Source: Chloromonas sp. AAM2 (Eukaryota > Chlorophyta > Chlorophyceae > Chlamydomonadales > Chlamydomonadaceae). From it: a stretch of 26,657 bases of DNA. The notes under the pieces were generated by a model, which saw nothing but the letters and a program-made list of their open reading frames with translations, did no database searches and was not told the origin of the DNA. A program made the position numbers and the translations under genes. Of this stretch, positions 10,301 through 26,657 are shown piece by piece. The stretch spans positions 1-26,657 of the forward strand of contig QAXH01003929.1 in the NCBI GenBank assembly GCA_004335635.1, given 5' to 3'. Every line of letters starts with the position of its first letter. Position 1 is the stretch's first letter.

Positions 10301-11695
10301 AAGGGAAATGACTTCGCGCCAGGCATTGCGCAATGCCAGGGGATGTGGGAGGCGAGGTGGTTTGTGAGATGACAGGGAATGGTGTGGCTGCGGCTGTCGT
10401 CACATGCTGCTTATAAATCACACCCCGTGGTAAGTTACACTTGACCCTAGTCACCATTCACAGGCTTCAGAGGCATACCACTCCCACATCCGTTGTAGGT
10501 TCACGTCGCCCTGGGTAACCCCCCACGCCTGCCCCAGTTCCGCCAGCTGCCTGACTGCCTGATTAGTGCACCTACTTGCCACGCCCTGCCGCTGCCACCG
10601 CTGCTGTGAGGGGCCGCATGGCCGTGCCGGCGTTACCCAGAAACAGCTCTGCACCTGGGGAAGGGAAACGTCCGCCACACCCCTGCATCATGTGTCATTG
10701 TCAAGCACGGGGCCTTGACACGTGTGGGCTTCTCTCAGCAACCTGCTAGAGCTTGCTACTCAATCATACCATGTGATGCATCCGTATGGCATGATGCACA
10801 ACAATGCTGGGTTAGATGTCACCTTAAATTCGCTCGGCTGACCCCACTCGCTGCCTCGGCATGCAACTTGAAGTGCTCATGGTCACACTAAATGTCATCC
10901 CTTGGTACCTTGACAATCATCTCTCCCTTATCCCAATGCTCCTCCAGCTGCACGCCAAGTGCCTTAAGCGCCCCAACCATGTAGCGGATGTCATCGGAAT
11001 CCTGACGCACACAAGGATACATGCATGTCGGCCTGTCAATGCACAAGCCATAGTGCAGCCCGTGCTGTCAGCGCAACTGGTTGATCATATATCTGGACCT
11101 ATGCAGCTCCATAGCTGTGCTTGCCATCGCTGCACAGATTGCACACATTTGTTTGCATGCCATCTGAGTCAAATGCTGGCGGTAACTGTATATTCCTGGG
11201 CCATCTGCAGCTAAATGAGCTGTGGCTGTCTCAAACTGGCCATTCTGCATCTCCCACCAGCAGATTCTTGACAACTGTGGTGCCCTCTGCTAGAGCAGCC
11301 AAAAGCAGAATACGGTTTGACAGGGACTTGGAGCCAGGTAGCTTCACGGTGCCCGAGATGGTCTTGATGGGCTGCAGCACAAGCTGTTCAACTGGAGCAA
11401 GCAGCAGGAGCAAGTAAGGCGGAAATCAAGCTTGCTGTTTGATAAGCGACATTGACGCTGTTCGGTCCAATCGAGACCCACCACTGTGCGCTGTTGCGGA
11501 GCACACTATGCGCGCGCTGCGACGTGCATGGCGCCTGGAGGTGAAGGGCTGCGTTGTGGCAGCTAGTGCTGGAACAGGGCCGAGCAGAGTTGGCTGCAGT
11601 GCCACCTGGCGGCCCAATCTAGCATGGCGGGGTAGTTGATGAGGGACGGCAGCGCAGGCAGGCGCCTGGCGCGCCACCTGAGGCTTGCAACGCAT
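7376..11695 (-). CDS. EPSPS: Plastid EPSP synthase (3-phosphoshikimate 1-carboxyvinyltransferase), complete
   Basis: The enzyme joins phosphoenolpyruvate to shikimate-3-phosphate in the shikimate pathway, in the plastid. Eleven exons close in phase: 11482-11695, 11258-11391, 10909-11001, 10576-10682, 10119-10269, 9713-9820, 9317-9406, 8719-8880, 8185-8345, 7889-8027 and 7376-7537, for 506 residues. Residues 1 to about 65 are rich in Arg, Ala, Ser and Pro, almost lack acidic residues and end in [10 protein letters not shown], as a transit peptide should. The mature part starts near [10 protein letters not shown]. Family motifs are [10 protein letters not shown] (89-98), [13 protein letters not shown] (160-172, the ordinary plant-type form), [43 protein letters not shown] and [10 protein letters not shown]. 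An in-frame ATG at 11707 could add four residues. Many donors read GTGGGN. Exon 6 has a near-copy of its own donor just downstream. The gene is head-to-head with bL17m. Confidence 0.97.
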
Positions 11696-12041
11696 GTGTT
11701 CGATCATGATAATGAAGGGCAATTGGCCATCAGCGGATCGCGGCACTAGACATTTTTCCGACGTGCTTGCATGCATCACGTGCGTAGATCCAGCAACGTC
11801 TTTGGCAGCCTGCAGTGCTCCAGTAGCTTCTATAAAACTATTTGTGCGTAACCTCTTGAGCACCTTCACTTCCCACACTGCCGATCTACAAATAAGCCCT
11901 GCACACTGTCCTTGAGGTCCGAGTCAGCCACCACAGCTGCAACAGAGTTAGGCCGTATATTCCTGATAAGGAGCTACAATATTCCACTCTCAAGGAAAAC
12001 TTGACTAACAGAGAGCACAGCAGTGCTCTGGGCGCACATAC
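11696..12041. promoter_or_regulatory. Shared divergent promoter region of EPSP synthase and bL17m
   Basis: Only 346 bases separate the two start codons, so both promoters and both 5' leaders must fit here. A palindromic CACGTG (G-box/E-box core) sits at 11777-11782. An A/T-richer stretch including GTATATTCC lies near 11956-11964 on the bL17m side. No canonical TATA box is placed convincingly. Co-regulation is inferred from the spacing only. Confidence 0.5.
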
Positions 12042-13392
12042 ATGGTCAACCTACATGCGTTCAAGCCAAGGAACTGGGCCCGCCTGGGCAGGCCCGTAGA
12101 CTTGCGCATGTCCATGCTTAAGTGGGTGGCATGGCCGACCGGCCCAGCATGCATGCAATTTCATCGTTCAACGTGCTGGAGCAGGCAACGCAACCATCAT
12201 GGCTGTTTTCATTTGTTGAGCCACCTTGCCTTACCATGACTCCCCTTGCACGTTTTGGCTGCACTTTGCGTTTTAGGTCTATGGTGACTCAGCTGGTACA
12301 GCATGAGCGTATCTGCACTACGCTCGACAAGGCACAAGCACTTCAGCGCTATGCTGATCGAGTCATCACACTAGCAAAACGGGTAAGGCATAATCGGACA
12401 GTTTAGGAACTGACAGTCAAATGTAAATGCGAAAGCCTTCAAATGGCTTCCTGAAGGTTTACCTCTCATACCCTCGACAATGGTACGATACCTGGGGTAC
12501 GATACCTGTAATGGATTCCGCAGGGTCATTTGAGATGAGAAGCACCACCTTCTCATGCTTGGCCTATCACGAGGACGGCTCAAATCAGGGAGCCCAGTCT
12601 TGGTATTGCATCGCTGTCTCTGTGCCTTGCTATCAAAGGCTTGCCTGCACCTGCCAGGTGCCAAGTTCTTTGTGCATAGCTGCATGCCACAGGTGTGCAC
12701 AGGCCTTGAAGGCAGACAGGCATCACAGATGTGCAACCCTGTAATATCGATTATTGTTCATCATGTTGCTTCACAAACCGTTATTTTGCCTGCTCCATGT
12801 GCAGGGTACACCTATTGCGTACGACAAGGCTGCGGGGATCATTCGCACGGACGCAGAGCTCCACAAACTGTTCACCTCACTTGCGCTGCGCTACCGCCAC
12901 CGGCCGGGCGGCTACACCCGCGTGATCAAGGCGGGCGTCAGGGAGTTTGATGCCACTCCCATGGCGTACATAGAGTAAGTGTTTGGGGCAGGCATGTAGA
13001 ACCCCACACACCAACCCCACAGACAGTGGGGACCATAGACTAGGGATCTGGCGGCAGGCATAGACCAGCACACGCGCTATCAGCACATGGACCAGCACAC
13101 TCGCTTTGCCAATGCCGACGTCTGCTGATCAGTTTCTGCCAGCCAGAGTTTTGAAACAACTTTATTTGCTGACCCTACTGTACTAGCAGCTGCAGTTGTG
13201 CAGTAGTGGGTGCACCTGGTAACGTTGTTATGATTGTGTTGGCTGACAAGGTCCCGTGTGTGTGCATGCTGCTGCAGACTGGTTGACCGGGAGGGGGAAA
13301 TCCGTCCTGCAGCACGGCCCGTGGCGGTCTCGCCCCTGCTGCCCATGGCGGCCCGGGCATACATCATGCAACAAGCAAAGGAGAGAAGCTGA
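12042..13392 (+). CDS. Mitochondrial large-subunit ribosomal protein bL17 (bL17m), complete
   Basis: Exons are 12042-12121, 12277-12382, 12805-12974 and 13278-13392, with closed phases and 156 residues. The protein reads [25 protein letters not shown] near its start, then [46 protein letters not shown] and [16 protein letters not shown], followed by a short Ala/Gln-rich tail. These are the bL17 landmarks. The 'LGRP...RMSML' opening and the 'PMAYIE' block match the plant mitochondrial form, which also has no long presequence. bL17 sits near the peptide exit tunnel of the large subunit. The start at 12042 is the only ATG after an in-frame stop at 12006. A plastid location is less likely because no transit peptide is visible. 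It is divergent from EPSP synthase. Confidence 0.93.
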
Positions 13393-13831
13393 GCCCCCCT
13401 GCGACCCAGTCAGCCACGAGTGCAGGGTGGATGGTGGCTTGTGGGCATGAAGAGGGTAAACACAAAGGACATTCGTCAGAATGTTCTGGAGTGCTAACAG
13501 GGGGTGCTAACGGAGCTAAGGTCCGGCTAGGAAATATCAGCCACGCTGGTAGCAGTTCTAATGCGATGCAGCCAGGCGTACATGCTCGTGCATATGAGCA
13601 GCCTGTGTATGAGCAAGGCAGCTCGTGACCTGCAGCCGAACTTCCTTGCCTGCTGCTCGATGTGTGTGTTGGTTGGAAGGCGTGCTTCAGGGAGGCAGTG
13701 CTTGTCCCTGGACACCCATGGAAAGTACATTACGTGACAAGATGCAGGCTTTTGTAGACAACAGCACACTGCTTCTGGCTATCTTCCTCAACTTAGTGAG
13801 CATCCTGGTCAGGCTGAGTAGCATTCTCTAG

Positions 13832-13916
13832 CTTCATCTGGCTTGCCGTCGGATCTGTTTGGCATTCTATTTGTAGAGCCTGACGAGGAGGACGAGCTGT
13901 TGCATGTTGAGATCTG
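13832..13916 (+). other. Exon-like block of unknown identity
   Basis: Between TTCTCTAG and a GTGAGG donor, one frame reads LPSDLFGILFVEPDEEDELL and then HVEI, with an acidic run that looks coded rather than random. A phase-compatible acceptor at 14005 would continue it as a short basic peptide to a stop at 14061, over a 90-base intron. Just upstream, a small ATG frame (13718-13831) has a hydrophobic stretch. The frames do not join into one convincing gene, so this may be a relic exon or chance. Confidence 0.18.
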
Positions 13917-14429
13917 GTGAGGCGTGCTCTGGGGAGAGAATTCATATTCCTTGTGTCAAATGCAGTACACGAGGCATGCACGTACTGCGTATGTGCATGT
14001 CGTTTAGGGTTCGAATGGTCAAACTCAAAATCAGCTCTCATTACCGACTTCTTATTAGATTTTAACGACATTATACGTTCCAGTGGCAAACACCATCGGA
14101 CGCAGCACGTGAACCAGTGGCAGGCGGCTTTTGCGGTGGGATGTACTGAAGCATGTTGTGCCAGGTGCTGCTCTTTGCTTTCGAGGTCTTAACTTACAGT
14201 ATACTGATACTATACATGGTACACACATGGTGAGGATGCAATGCAGTACTAAAACACCCATCATACACATTTGTTCTTGCAACATCAAGTACCCATGCCA
14301 AGCGCGCCATTCAAGATTCTGTGATGCTCGAGTACGTTGTCAAGCGACATCCACAGCATCTCAAACCCACCTGAATTTTCATTGGGACTGTCCATTATCC
14401 TTCCGCCCACTACAACCCTACCAGCCAGA

Positions 14430-14498
14430 GCATACCCTTCCATGCGCTTAGAGCACGCCCTTCCATGTGCTTATAGCATGCCCTTCCATGTGCTTACT
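14430..14498 (+). repeat. Three tandem 23-bp units
   Basis: The unit GCATGCCCTTCCATGTGCTT, plus three bases, occurs three times with a 23-bp period and a few changes between copies. A short minisatellite in non-coding sequence. Confidence 0.8.
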
Positions 14499-14643
14499 AG
14501 TACAGCATGCCCTGGGCATGCTGGCAGTATGATTGGCATCCACAAGAAATGAAGTGAACAGGTGTCCAACGTGGTCTGGCACAAAGCCATGACCGTGGTT
14601 AGGATTACTTAACTTGTGAAAAATCACGTATGTCCAACTACTG

Positions 14644-14764
14644 TGGGGTTCCCTTGGCCAGCTGTCTGTGATCCTCTCATCAGAGACAAACCTACGAGTA
14701 CCTGGATTCTAGATAGTCGAGTGCATGGTCCGCTAATCTGGGGTTCCCTTGGTCAGCTGTTTGT
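14644..14764 (+). repeat. Direct repeat, 26 bp, 95 bases apart
   Basis: TGGGGTTCCCTTGG followed by CAGCTGT recurs at 14644-14669 and 14739-14764 with two differences. Weaker similarity extends to the left of both copies, which suggests an old tandem duplication of about 95 bp. Confidence 0.65.
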
Positions 14765-15433
14765 ATTTAGCTCAACCGCAGTAACATCGAGTCATGCCTG
14801 GTTAGCACTCCCTCCTCGTAAATCCCGGGGCACATGCAGCCTGGTTTACCGCATCTCACAGCACAGGTTCTGCAGCTCAATGCACCAGGCGGCCAATAGC
14901 ATCGGAGCATGTCCGGTCAGACTGGCGAGCAAGACAAACTCATGCTAGTGTCATGCACATCCATAGCAGAACAATAGTGGAGTCAACCTTGCTTGGGCGT
15001 GCTCAGGGTCAGACCAGCTGACAACCGAACACAGATGCCCAAATCAACGGGTGGTTGCTGCCTGTACCTGGCAGGAACTGATTATTATGAGTTGATCACT
15101 AATTTGCATCGCCATCCACAAGAAGCATCAGGATTTCTATCAGTCAGAAAGGCATGTAGTTCATGCATTAGACATGCTATCAAGTTGCAAGTGGTGCCAC
15201 TTGTCACGCTCAATCCGCCCCCTTTGCTGGATCAGCAGCACTTCCAGCCCCCTTCTGGGCAGGTGCTGCTACACACACCATCCATCAACATGGTCTTTCC
15301 CTTGGTTTTGGTAACATAGAAGAAGCTGTTGCCTGCCATTTCATGACGTCCTCTACCGCACAGATACAAGGCCAAGCCAATGACCCGGTTGCTGTAAACA
15401 GCTGCACTGTGGCACTTCCATGCAATTGCTCGC

Positions 15434-15463
15434 CAGTGTTCCAGTGGGGGGATTGGAACACTG
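15434..15463. repeat. Small hairpin, 9-bp stem
   Basis: CAGTGTTCC at 15434-15442 is the exact reverse complement of GGAACACTG at 15455-15463, with a 12-base G-rich loop. There is no following T run on either strand, so it is not a bacterial-type terminator. Its role is unknown and it may be chance. Confidence 0.6.
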
Positions 15464-16396
15464 AGGACGATGGGGGGCAAGCAGCCCAAGTGCTGCTAGC
15501 AGTTAACTCGGAGATGGGTTCTCGGGTGTGACCTACATTAGGCGGCATGTGTCTAGTGCCTGCGGCTGTCTCAGTCGGGGGGTGGAGGGCTTGGCTACCT
15601 CCCCAAGGAGGCGGGAGGCCAGTGTTCCCCATGGTCACAACAGAAGTGGCTGCTGCACGCCTTGCTGCTATTTGTGGCTAGCCGGCCAAACTGTGGCCAA
15701 GGTGGTGGTCTGAAGTTCCTGTCTCATGTGATGCGTGCATGCCAAGTCAAAACAATGTGTCTGCAGAGGCATCTGCAAAACTGCACCCTCCATGACCCAC
15801 AACACAATGCATACCAGCAACCCGGGTGGGATGGCTGGTGATCCGACACCCACGCTCAACTGCTGGGTGCTCGGGTCTCGTGCGGCCAAAGCGGTGTGGT
15901 CACTCTACACAATTCGTGCGCTGCAGGAATAGGCAATAGCTCGCACCTGATCCATCTGGTTAACTCTCTGTGATGGGCGTCGCCTTGATGGTCGGTAGAG
16001 TGGGACACACACCTTAGAAGTCTTCTACATGTAACCAGCCCTCGTGCTTTCCATGGGCGGGCCTACGGAGGACTTGTGCCTGCCACGATACCTTGGTTGA
16101 GTGGTACTCTCTTAATTTGTCAGATAGCAATTATTTCTGTACGTCGGCCCCCTGGTTGTGCTCTCCTTGCATGTTGGTGTAAGACACCAACACAAATTCG
16201 GCGGAAGTGCAGGCTACACCAAGATCACGCCGAAGCTGTTGTGACTGGTTCAGGGCTCCTCTGTTCTGAGGCGGCCACATCTTGACCGGCACAACGGCAG
16301 GCTAGCATGCCATTGGAACTCCACGCAAGTCAGCTTCCCAGCTGTTTGCCTCTCAAGGGCTGAATCCAAGGTCTTACTCAATGCCTGGCCAACTGG

Positions 16397-22418
<6,022 letters not shown>

Positions 22419-22953
22419 TTTGCCCGAAAAAATGGCTGGTGTGAAGTGGTACTTAGCCAAAGCGGATGGAAATCCAATCAGTTGGTATGTTCAGCAGGCT
22501 GCACTGTTGTTGAGCGGCTCTTCGCAGCGGGGCGGAAAGGGGCGTTGAGCATCACCCCTCGGCTAAAGAGGGCATCAAGACAACTATCACTGCCCGTTCG
22601 ATTGGATGAGCGCCGCTGCCGACCGACAAGAAACAAACCCAGCGGCGTTGTGATGCGAGTTGGTTGGCTGGTTGGTTGCCCGTTTCCATTTGTTGCCGGA
22701 TTTGCTCTCCTGCTTTTGCCGCCTCAGCGCGCCAATTGCAGCCGTAGCTGCAACACCGCTGTACCAACTCATTTGATGTACTTGCATGTACGACCTGACA
22801 TCCGGCCGTACATCGGATTTCTTGAGCCAACCACAATCAAGCGGGTGGATATGCCCATGGCAACTGCCTGACCATGTTCAACCATGCGCTTTGAGTGACT
22901 CTTGCACTCTTTTGGCAGTAGCTGAGAGTCTGCTGCCGTCAGCTGAGAATTCA
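22419..22953. promoter_or_regulatory. Shared divergent promoter region of the kinase and the unknown gene
   Basis: The 535 bases between the two start codons must hold both promoters and leaders. The plus-strand frame stays open back to an ATG at 22786, so part of this region could be coding if that start is used. No TATA box or known element is convincing. Joint regulation is an inference from the arrangement. Confidence 0.45.
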
Positions 22954-25900
22954 ATGGCCAATCAGCAGCTCCCCTTAACACTAGCCTACGCGGGCTATCA
23001 TCAAGGTTCTCTTGGCGCGATGCGATATGCTACAGCTAGTGGGCACGGTCACTTGCCTGGAGCAGCTAGCAACCCGGTGGCATGGACGCAGCGTCTGGCC
23101 GATGTACGCGCATCCCTGGAAACCAGCGCGCCTGCAGCTCCCCAGCCAGAGGTTGGTTATCGATTATCATTAGACATGCATGCATTATGCTCATTAGGCG
23201 CATTAGGCTAGGTTGTCTGTGCGGCAAATATCTCTATCCATTGTTGATGTTGTCACATTTGACCACGCAAGCTTTGATGTGCTGTGCTGTTAGTTGCACC
23301 ACACTTTTTTTGGTTCACCTGCTCGTTGTATTCTTCAGTAGACGCATGGCCTGCATCTGCATACATAATGGGCAATCACGGACCTCTTGACTTCGTATAT
23401 CATATGGACATTTCAATCATGAATAATTTCATCCAGTACAGCGTTGACAAGGTGTTCACACTGTTTGTCTGGAGCTGGTTTTACAAAGCCTTCACCAATC
23501 AACTCTGATCTCAGACATACGGGTGGGTTTTACTGGCTTGCTCATCGTTGTGTCTCGCCTTCAGAGTCGGTACCACGTTGCTCGTTTGTCTGCCAAGGAA
23601 TTAGGGCAGCACAAGGTATCAGCCGCAGAGGTCCAGATGCTCAGGGCACGCCAGGCGGCCGCAATCGCAGGTGTGTTCAGTCACCACGCCCAAGGTCTCC
23701 AACCACACAACAGTGTGGTAAATGTCTACACTGCTCCCGCTTTCCGGTCCATAGATATTGCACACTCAAAAAAAAAGAAGTTTGCCAATTCTGGGACAAC
23801 TTGATAGGTTCATATGGTGACTGTTCGTGTGTCCTGATCACTACGCTTCTTGCTGGTCATACTGCGTGTGCGTGTGTGTTTTCAAAGAGTCTACAAGTCG
23901 CATGTGGTTTTTTGCCATTGGTATAGCATGTGGGGAGCCGTAAGGAGCATGTTTTTTTGTGTTTCACCGACGGCACATCTCAGGCAAGTAGGCAGACGTT
24001 TACCTGCCCATCATGCGTCTTGTTTTCCCCAATGATGCTACCATCTTCGTCAAGCCATCCTCATGGCCTACATGAGCGAACTCACTCGTTCACACCCAAC
24101 CGATCCGCACCCCATCCAATTCCTGGAGCTCAGCCCAGCCCAACGTATGCACTCACACCACACACATACATTGGGCTTCTCTGCTCACAGGACGTGTACA
24201 AGCAGCCTCCTCCACCATCCAGGACGTGGAGCACCGGGGCTCCTCAGGCCACCTGCTCACGTCCCGTTTGCACCAGACACCGCCCGTCCTCGCTACCACC
24301 GACTTTCCGGCCATTGCCGCCAGCTCAGTGGGCGGCCCGTCCATCCGCAGGCCTCACACACGCTTCCTGGCGGCCCGCAACGGTGGGATCACGGTCTACA
24401 TTCGCCGCCCCAAGACAACAGACCATCCAGGATACAGCACTAGCCACGCTGGGGCGCAGCCTGCCGGAGGACACCAGTCTAAGGATGTGGAGCCTGTGCC
24501 TGGGAAGACTGCAGAGGCGCGGACGCTGTCACCAAGGCATGCACACGGGGTTCGTAGGCGGTCATCAGTGGCCAACCAGGCGTTTGCGCCCCCAGAACCG
24601 CCCCAGTTCAGGCGACCATACACTTCAGGTAAGGCGCAATTCTGTGATATGGCAAAGCAGCATAACCTGGTAACCTGGCTTGGTAGTATATGTAAGACAC
24701 TGCCAAACACAACAGGGGTGAGACACAACAGGGGTGAGGGACCAAACGTAAGGGGTGAAACGTAGCAGGAACTATCTTACGTCATGTCACTTAGCCTATT
24801 GTTAAGCACGCATCTTGGCAGGTCAGGTGAGCTCGTGAGTCTCTGACAAGCGGTACAATGGTAGCGTTGATCTCCTCTGTCTTGCCCGTGCAGGATTGGT
24901 CCAGGACCGGGCCCCGCCAGCAAGCTCCGGGTGGTTTCAGCCCCCACGTGCCACCTTTCTGTCCGGCCCTGTGCCCCAGCTGCCCAGCTCATTGCGCGTT
25001 GACTGTGGTACCGTCACAGAGAGAGAGTTTCTCACGGCAGGCAAGTCAAATGTGCGCGTGCGTGTATGTGGGCAAGCAGGTGATGGGGTGTTAGAGCACT
25101 GCCGATTGGATGCTCGGGCTGAGGGCCAGCAATGATTGAGTTCCGTTTTGCAAGTAGTGCAGCCTACTGTAGGAACATGCCATACAAGGGGGACAATCCT
25201 ATGATGCGAATAAGCTGGCTGTGGTGTGCGAAACCAGGCGCTCCATGATGCACAGCTGCTGTCTTCAGGGTTGATTTTGCAAGCCTTCCATATTCAGCAA
25301 GTTCTCCGCTCCAACTTGTCAGGGCAGCGCATTCGCCAATCCTTTAAAAGGACCAGCCGAGCAGGACGCATTGCAGCATGCTGACTTGCACCAAAAAAGC
25401 GGCAGGGCTGATACAGACAAAGCTTCCATGTTACAACCTACCTCCGTGCGGCCGTGTTGCAGGTATGCACCACAAACCCTCTCGCCCGATGGCTGAGCCG
25501 TCTTTTGCTCAGCCCAGTGCGGACTGGCCCAGCACAAGCCAGGAGAGCCCCTTGCCGCACAAAGGGAGCAGAGATAGCAGTCCAAGGGGGGTCCTATGGA
25601 AAGCGGGTAAAGGGCCGCAGAATTCAAGTGGCGTTGACGGAACTGGTCTTTTCACTGACTTCGCATCAGCTTCTGGCAGCAGCCCAAACAGATTCGCCTC
25701 TCCGCCGGGCTACAGGAATGTGCAAGGCATTTGGAGGCCAGACACAGCAGCGTCGGACCAGGACGTGCTTTCTCGAATCGGCTTGGGCGCACCGGCACTC
25801 GCTGACCCGAGGTCGGGCGCACTGCAGCAAGCCGTGCTTCCTCAATACGCAGGCGGACCTCCGCCAACAGCCGCTGGTAAATTGGGACCGCCTGCTGTGA

Positions 25901-26043
25901 GCATTCTGCAAGCGGTCAAGGACAGCAGCCGGTCGCCACGAGTTCAGTCATCGGCGTTCCGGTTCGCCACGGACTGTCGCATCACCTCGCTACCCAAGGA
26001 AAGCATGTTGCCTCGTAGACATGTCCCAGCTCTAGGGAGATAA
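22954..26043 (+). CDS. Unrecognised, largely disordered protein, head-to-head with the CDKL-like kinase
   Basis: Exons are 22954-23151, 23565-23670, 24191-24628, 24894-25040 and 25463-26043, giving 489 residues; the last three introns are all phase 1. The fourth intron has a GC donor (GCAG|GCAAGT). The nearest GT alternative leads to a stop in the next exon, so GC-AG is preferred. Exon 2 (residues 67-101) encodes the one clearly helical part, RYHVARLSAKELGQHKVSAA through VQMLRARQAAAIA. The rest is rich in Pro, Ser, Gly and Arg. More structured-looking islands are RFLAARNGGITVYIRRPK in exon 3 and SSAFRFATDCRITSLPKE near the end. I know no family for it. The start at 22954 has a fair context (TCAATGG); an in-frame ATG at 22786 would add 56 residues of unremarkable sequence. 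Sharing a promoter with a probable ciliary kinase hints at, but does not show, a ciliary role. Confidence 0.72.
23780..23799 (+). repeat. TTTGCCAG-type terminal core, copy in intron 2 of the unknown gene
   Basis: GTTTGCCAATTCTGGGACAA differs at one base from the core shared by the repeats at 3471 and 19291-19310, and it is preceded by the same kind of A run (A9 GAA) as the copy at 2349. The sequence beyond the core differs, so it represents yet another subterminal type. Confidence 0.7.
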
Positions 26044-26594
26044 CCTTGAGCTGGTGAAGCAGCCTACGTTGAACAGTTTCGCAGACTACCTTGACGGTCA
26101 CAAAGACCGACAGGCTGGTGATTCACCTCACATTGGATCAACATGAACACCATCGAGACGAATCGGTGGACGACCGGCTGTCCAGCTCGCCCATGAAGCA
26201 CAGGCCCAGCGCTTTATTTCCAGGCTGAAGCAGCATGTTTGGCAAGCTGTAGGTAGCCTGATGCGTCTCGGCTCCGGCTGTGAGGCAAGGGCATGTGTTA
26301 AATGCGCGCCTGGCCAATCCCTGTGAGGCTGAGACACCCAACTGATGCCTGGCTTCAGCCGCAACCCCTGCGGTCTGAAGCGCTCTGGCAAGATGAATGC
26401 ATTGGAATCTGCAGCGACCCAGGGCACAGCCTAGTTGTCGCTGTTACGTGCGTCGCTCACGTTAAGATGGCAAAACAGGCAATGCAATCCTTTGGAAATA
26501 GATTCGCATACCGAACTTCAACACTGCGTAGTAGTAGTGTGCTACTTCAACTACTAGCTACGCTGTCACTAGTGATTCCACAACAGCCCTGAAA

Positions 26595-26597
<3 letters not shown>
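26044..26597. other. 3' flank of the unknown gene
   Basis: The gene's 3' untranslated region should lie here, but I see no TGTAA box before the microsatellite. No other gene is supported. An imperfect inverted repeat is at 26526-26563. Confidence 0.5.
26526..26563. repeat. Imperfect inverted repeat next to the TA microsatellite
   Basis: GCGTAGTAGTAGT (26526-26538) pairs with ACTACTAGCTACGC (26550-26563) with a single one-base bulge and an 11-base loop. It lies in non-coding sequence 35 bases before the TA run. Confidence 0.75.

Positions 26598-26657
<60 letters not shown>
26598..26657. repeat. (TA)n microsatellite reaching the window edge
   Basis: Thirty uninterrupted TA units run to the last base, so the true length is unknown. 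Such runs can extrude as cruciforms and often break assemblies. Confidence 0.97.

Larger units (their letters stand above)
13393..16396. other. Gene-poor region between bL17m and the CDKL-like kinase
   Basis: This gap of 3 kb follows two converging genes, so it must include both 3' untranslated regions. I found no recognisable gene. It contains a weak exon-like block (13832-13916), a 23-bp tandem repeat in three copies (14430-14498), a partly duplicated 26-bp sequence about 95 bases apart (14644-14669 and 14739-14764) and a 9-bp-stem hairpin (15434-15463). No TGTAA box is placed convincingly for either flanking gene. Confidence 0.5.

Noticed and set aside
15434..15463. The 9-bp-stem hairpin, considered as a transcription terminator.
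   Set aside because: There is no T run after it on either strand, and nuclear genes of this kind end by polyadenylation.
15232..15489. A minus-strand frame with a stretch faintly like piggyBac-type transposases.
   Set aside because: None of the catalytic Asp contexts or the Cys-rich tail pattern can be placed, and the length is within the chance range here.
22851..22864. ATGCCCATGGCAAC upstream of the unknown gene, close to the ciliary RFX X-box.
   Set aside because: Only the right half matches the X-box, and RFX factors are not known to run ciliary genes in green algae.

Overview
This is a nuclear stretch of a eukaryote with introns, most likely a ciliated green alga (Chlorophyta; a volvocalean-type alga fits best). 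The reasons are an EPSP synthase with a plastid-type leader, a plant-type mitochondrial bL17 without a presequence, a plant-type URM1, a CDKL-type kinase of the sort found in organisms with cilia, many short exons with GT-AG introns of roughly 100-650 bases, and a TGTAA box (the green-algal polyadenylation signal) after URM1. The species cannot be named from the sequence alone.

Layout, left to right. (1) The 5' part of a Patched/RND-type membrane protein gene on the minus strand, running off the left edge (1-1567). (2) A gene-poor, repeat-rich gap (1568-4724) with one copy of a dispersed repeat, an element of about 1.1 kb bounded by 37-bp inverted repeats, and a 23-bp perfect hairpin. (3) URM1 on the plus strand (4725-6178), with the second copy of the dispersed repeat in its last intron. 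(4) EPSP synthase on the minus strand (7376-11695, 11 exons), convergent with URM1. (5) A mitochondrial ribosomal protein bL17 gene on the plus strand (12042-13392), head-to-head with EPSP synthase over a 346-bp gap. (6) A gene-poor gap of 3 kb (13393-16396). (7) A CDKL-like protein kinase with a tail of about 610 residues on the minus strand (16397-22418, 9 exons). (8) Head-to-head with it over 535 bp, an unrecognised, largely disordered 489-residue protein on the plus strand (22954-26043, 5 exons, one GC-AG intron). (9) A tail ending in a (TA)n microsatellite at the right edge.

All exon models were built by eye from family similarity, splice-site sequence and reading phase. In every recognised gene the phases close exactly. 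No functional cluster links these genes: shikimate pathway, tRNA thiolation/urmylation, mitoribosome and probable ciliary kinase are ordinary neighbours. The most novel material is the kinase/unknown-gene head-to-head pair and the family of TTTGCCAG-ended inverted-repeat sequences, which recurs in intergenic DNA and in introns of both of those genes.
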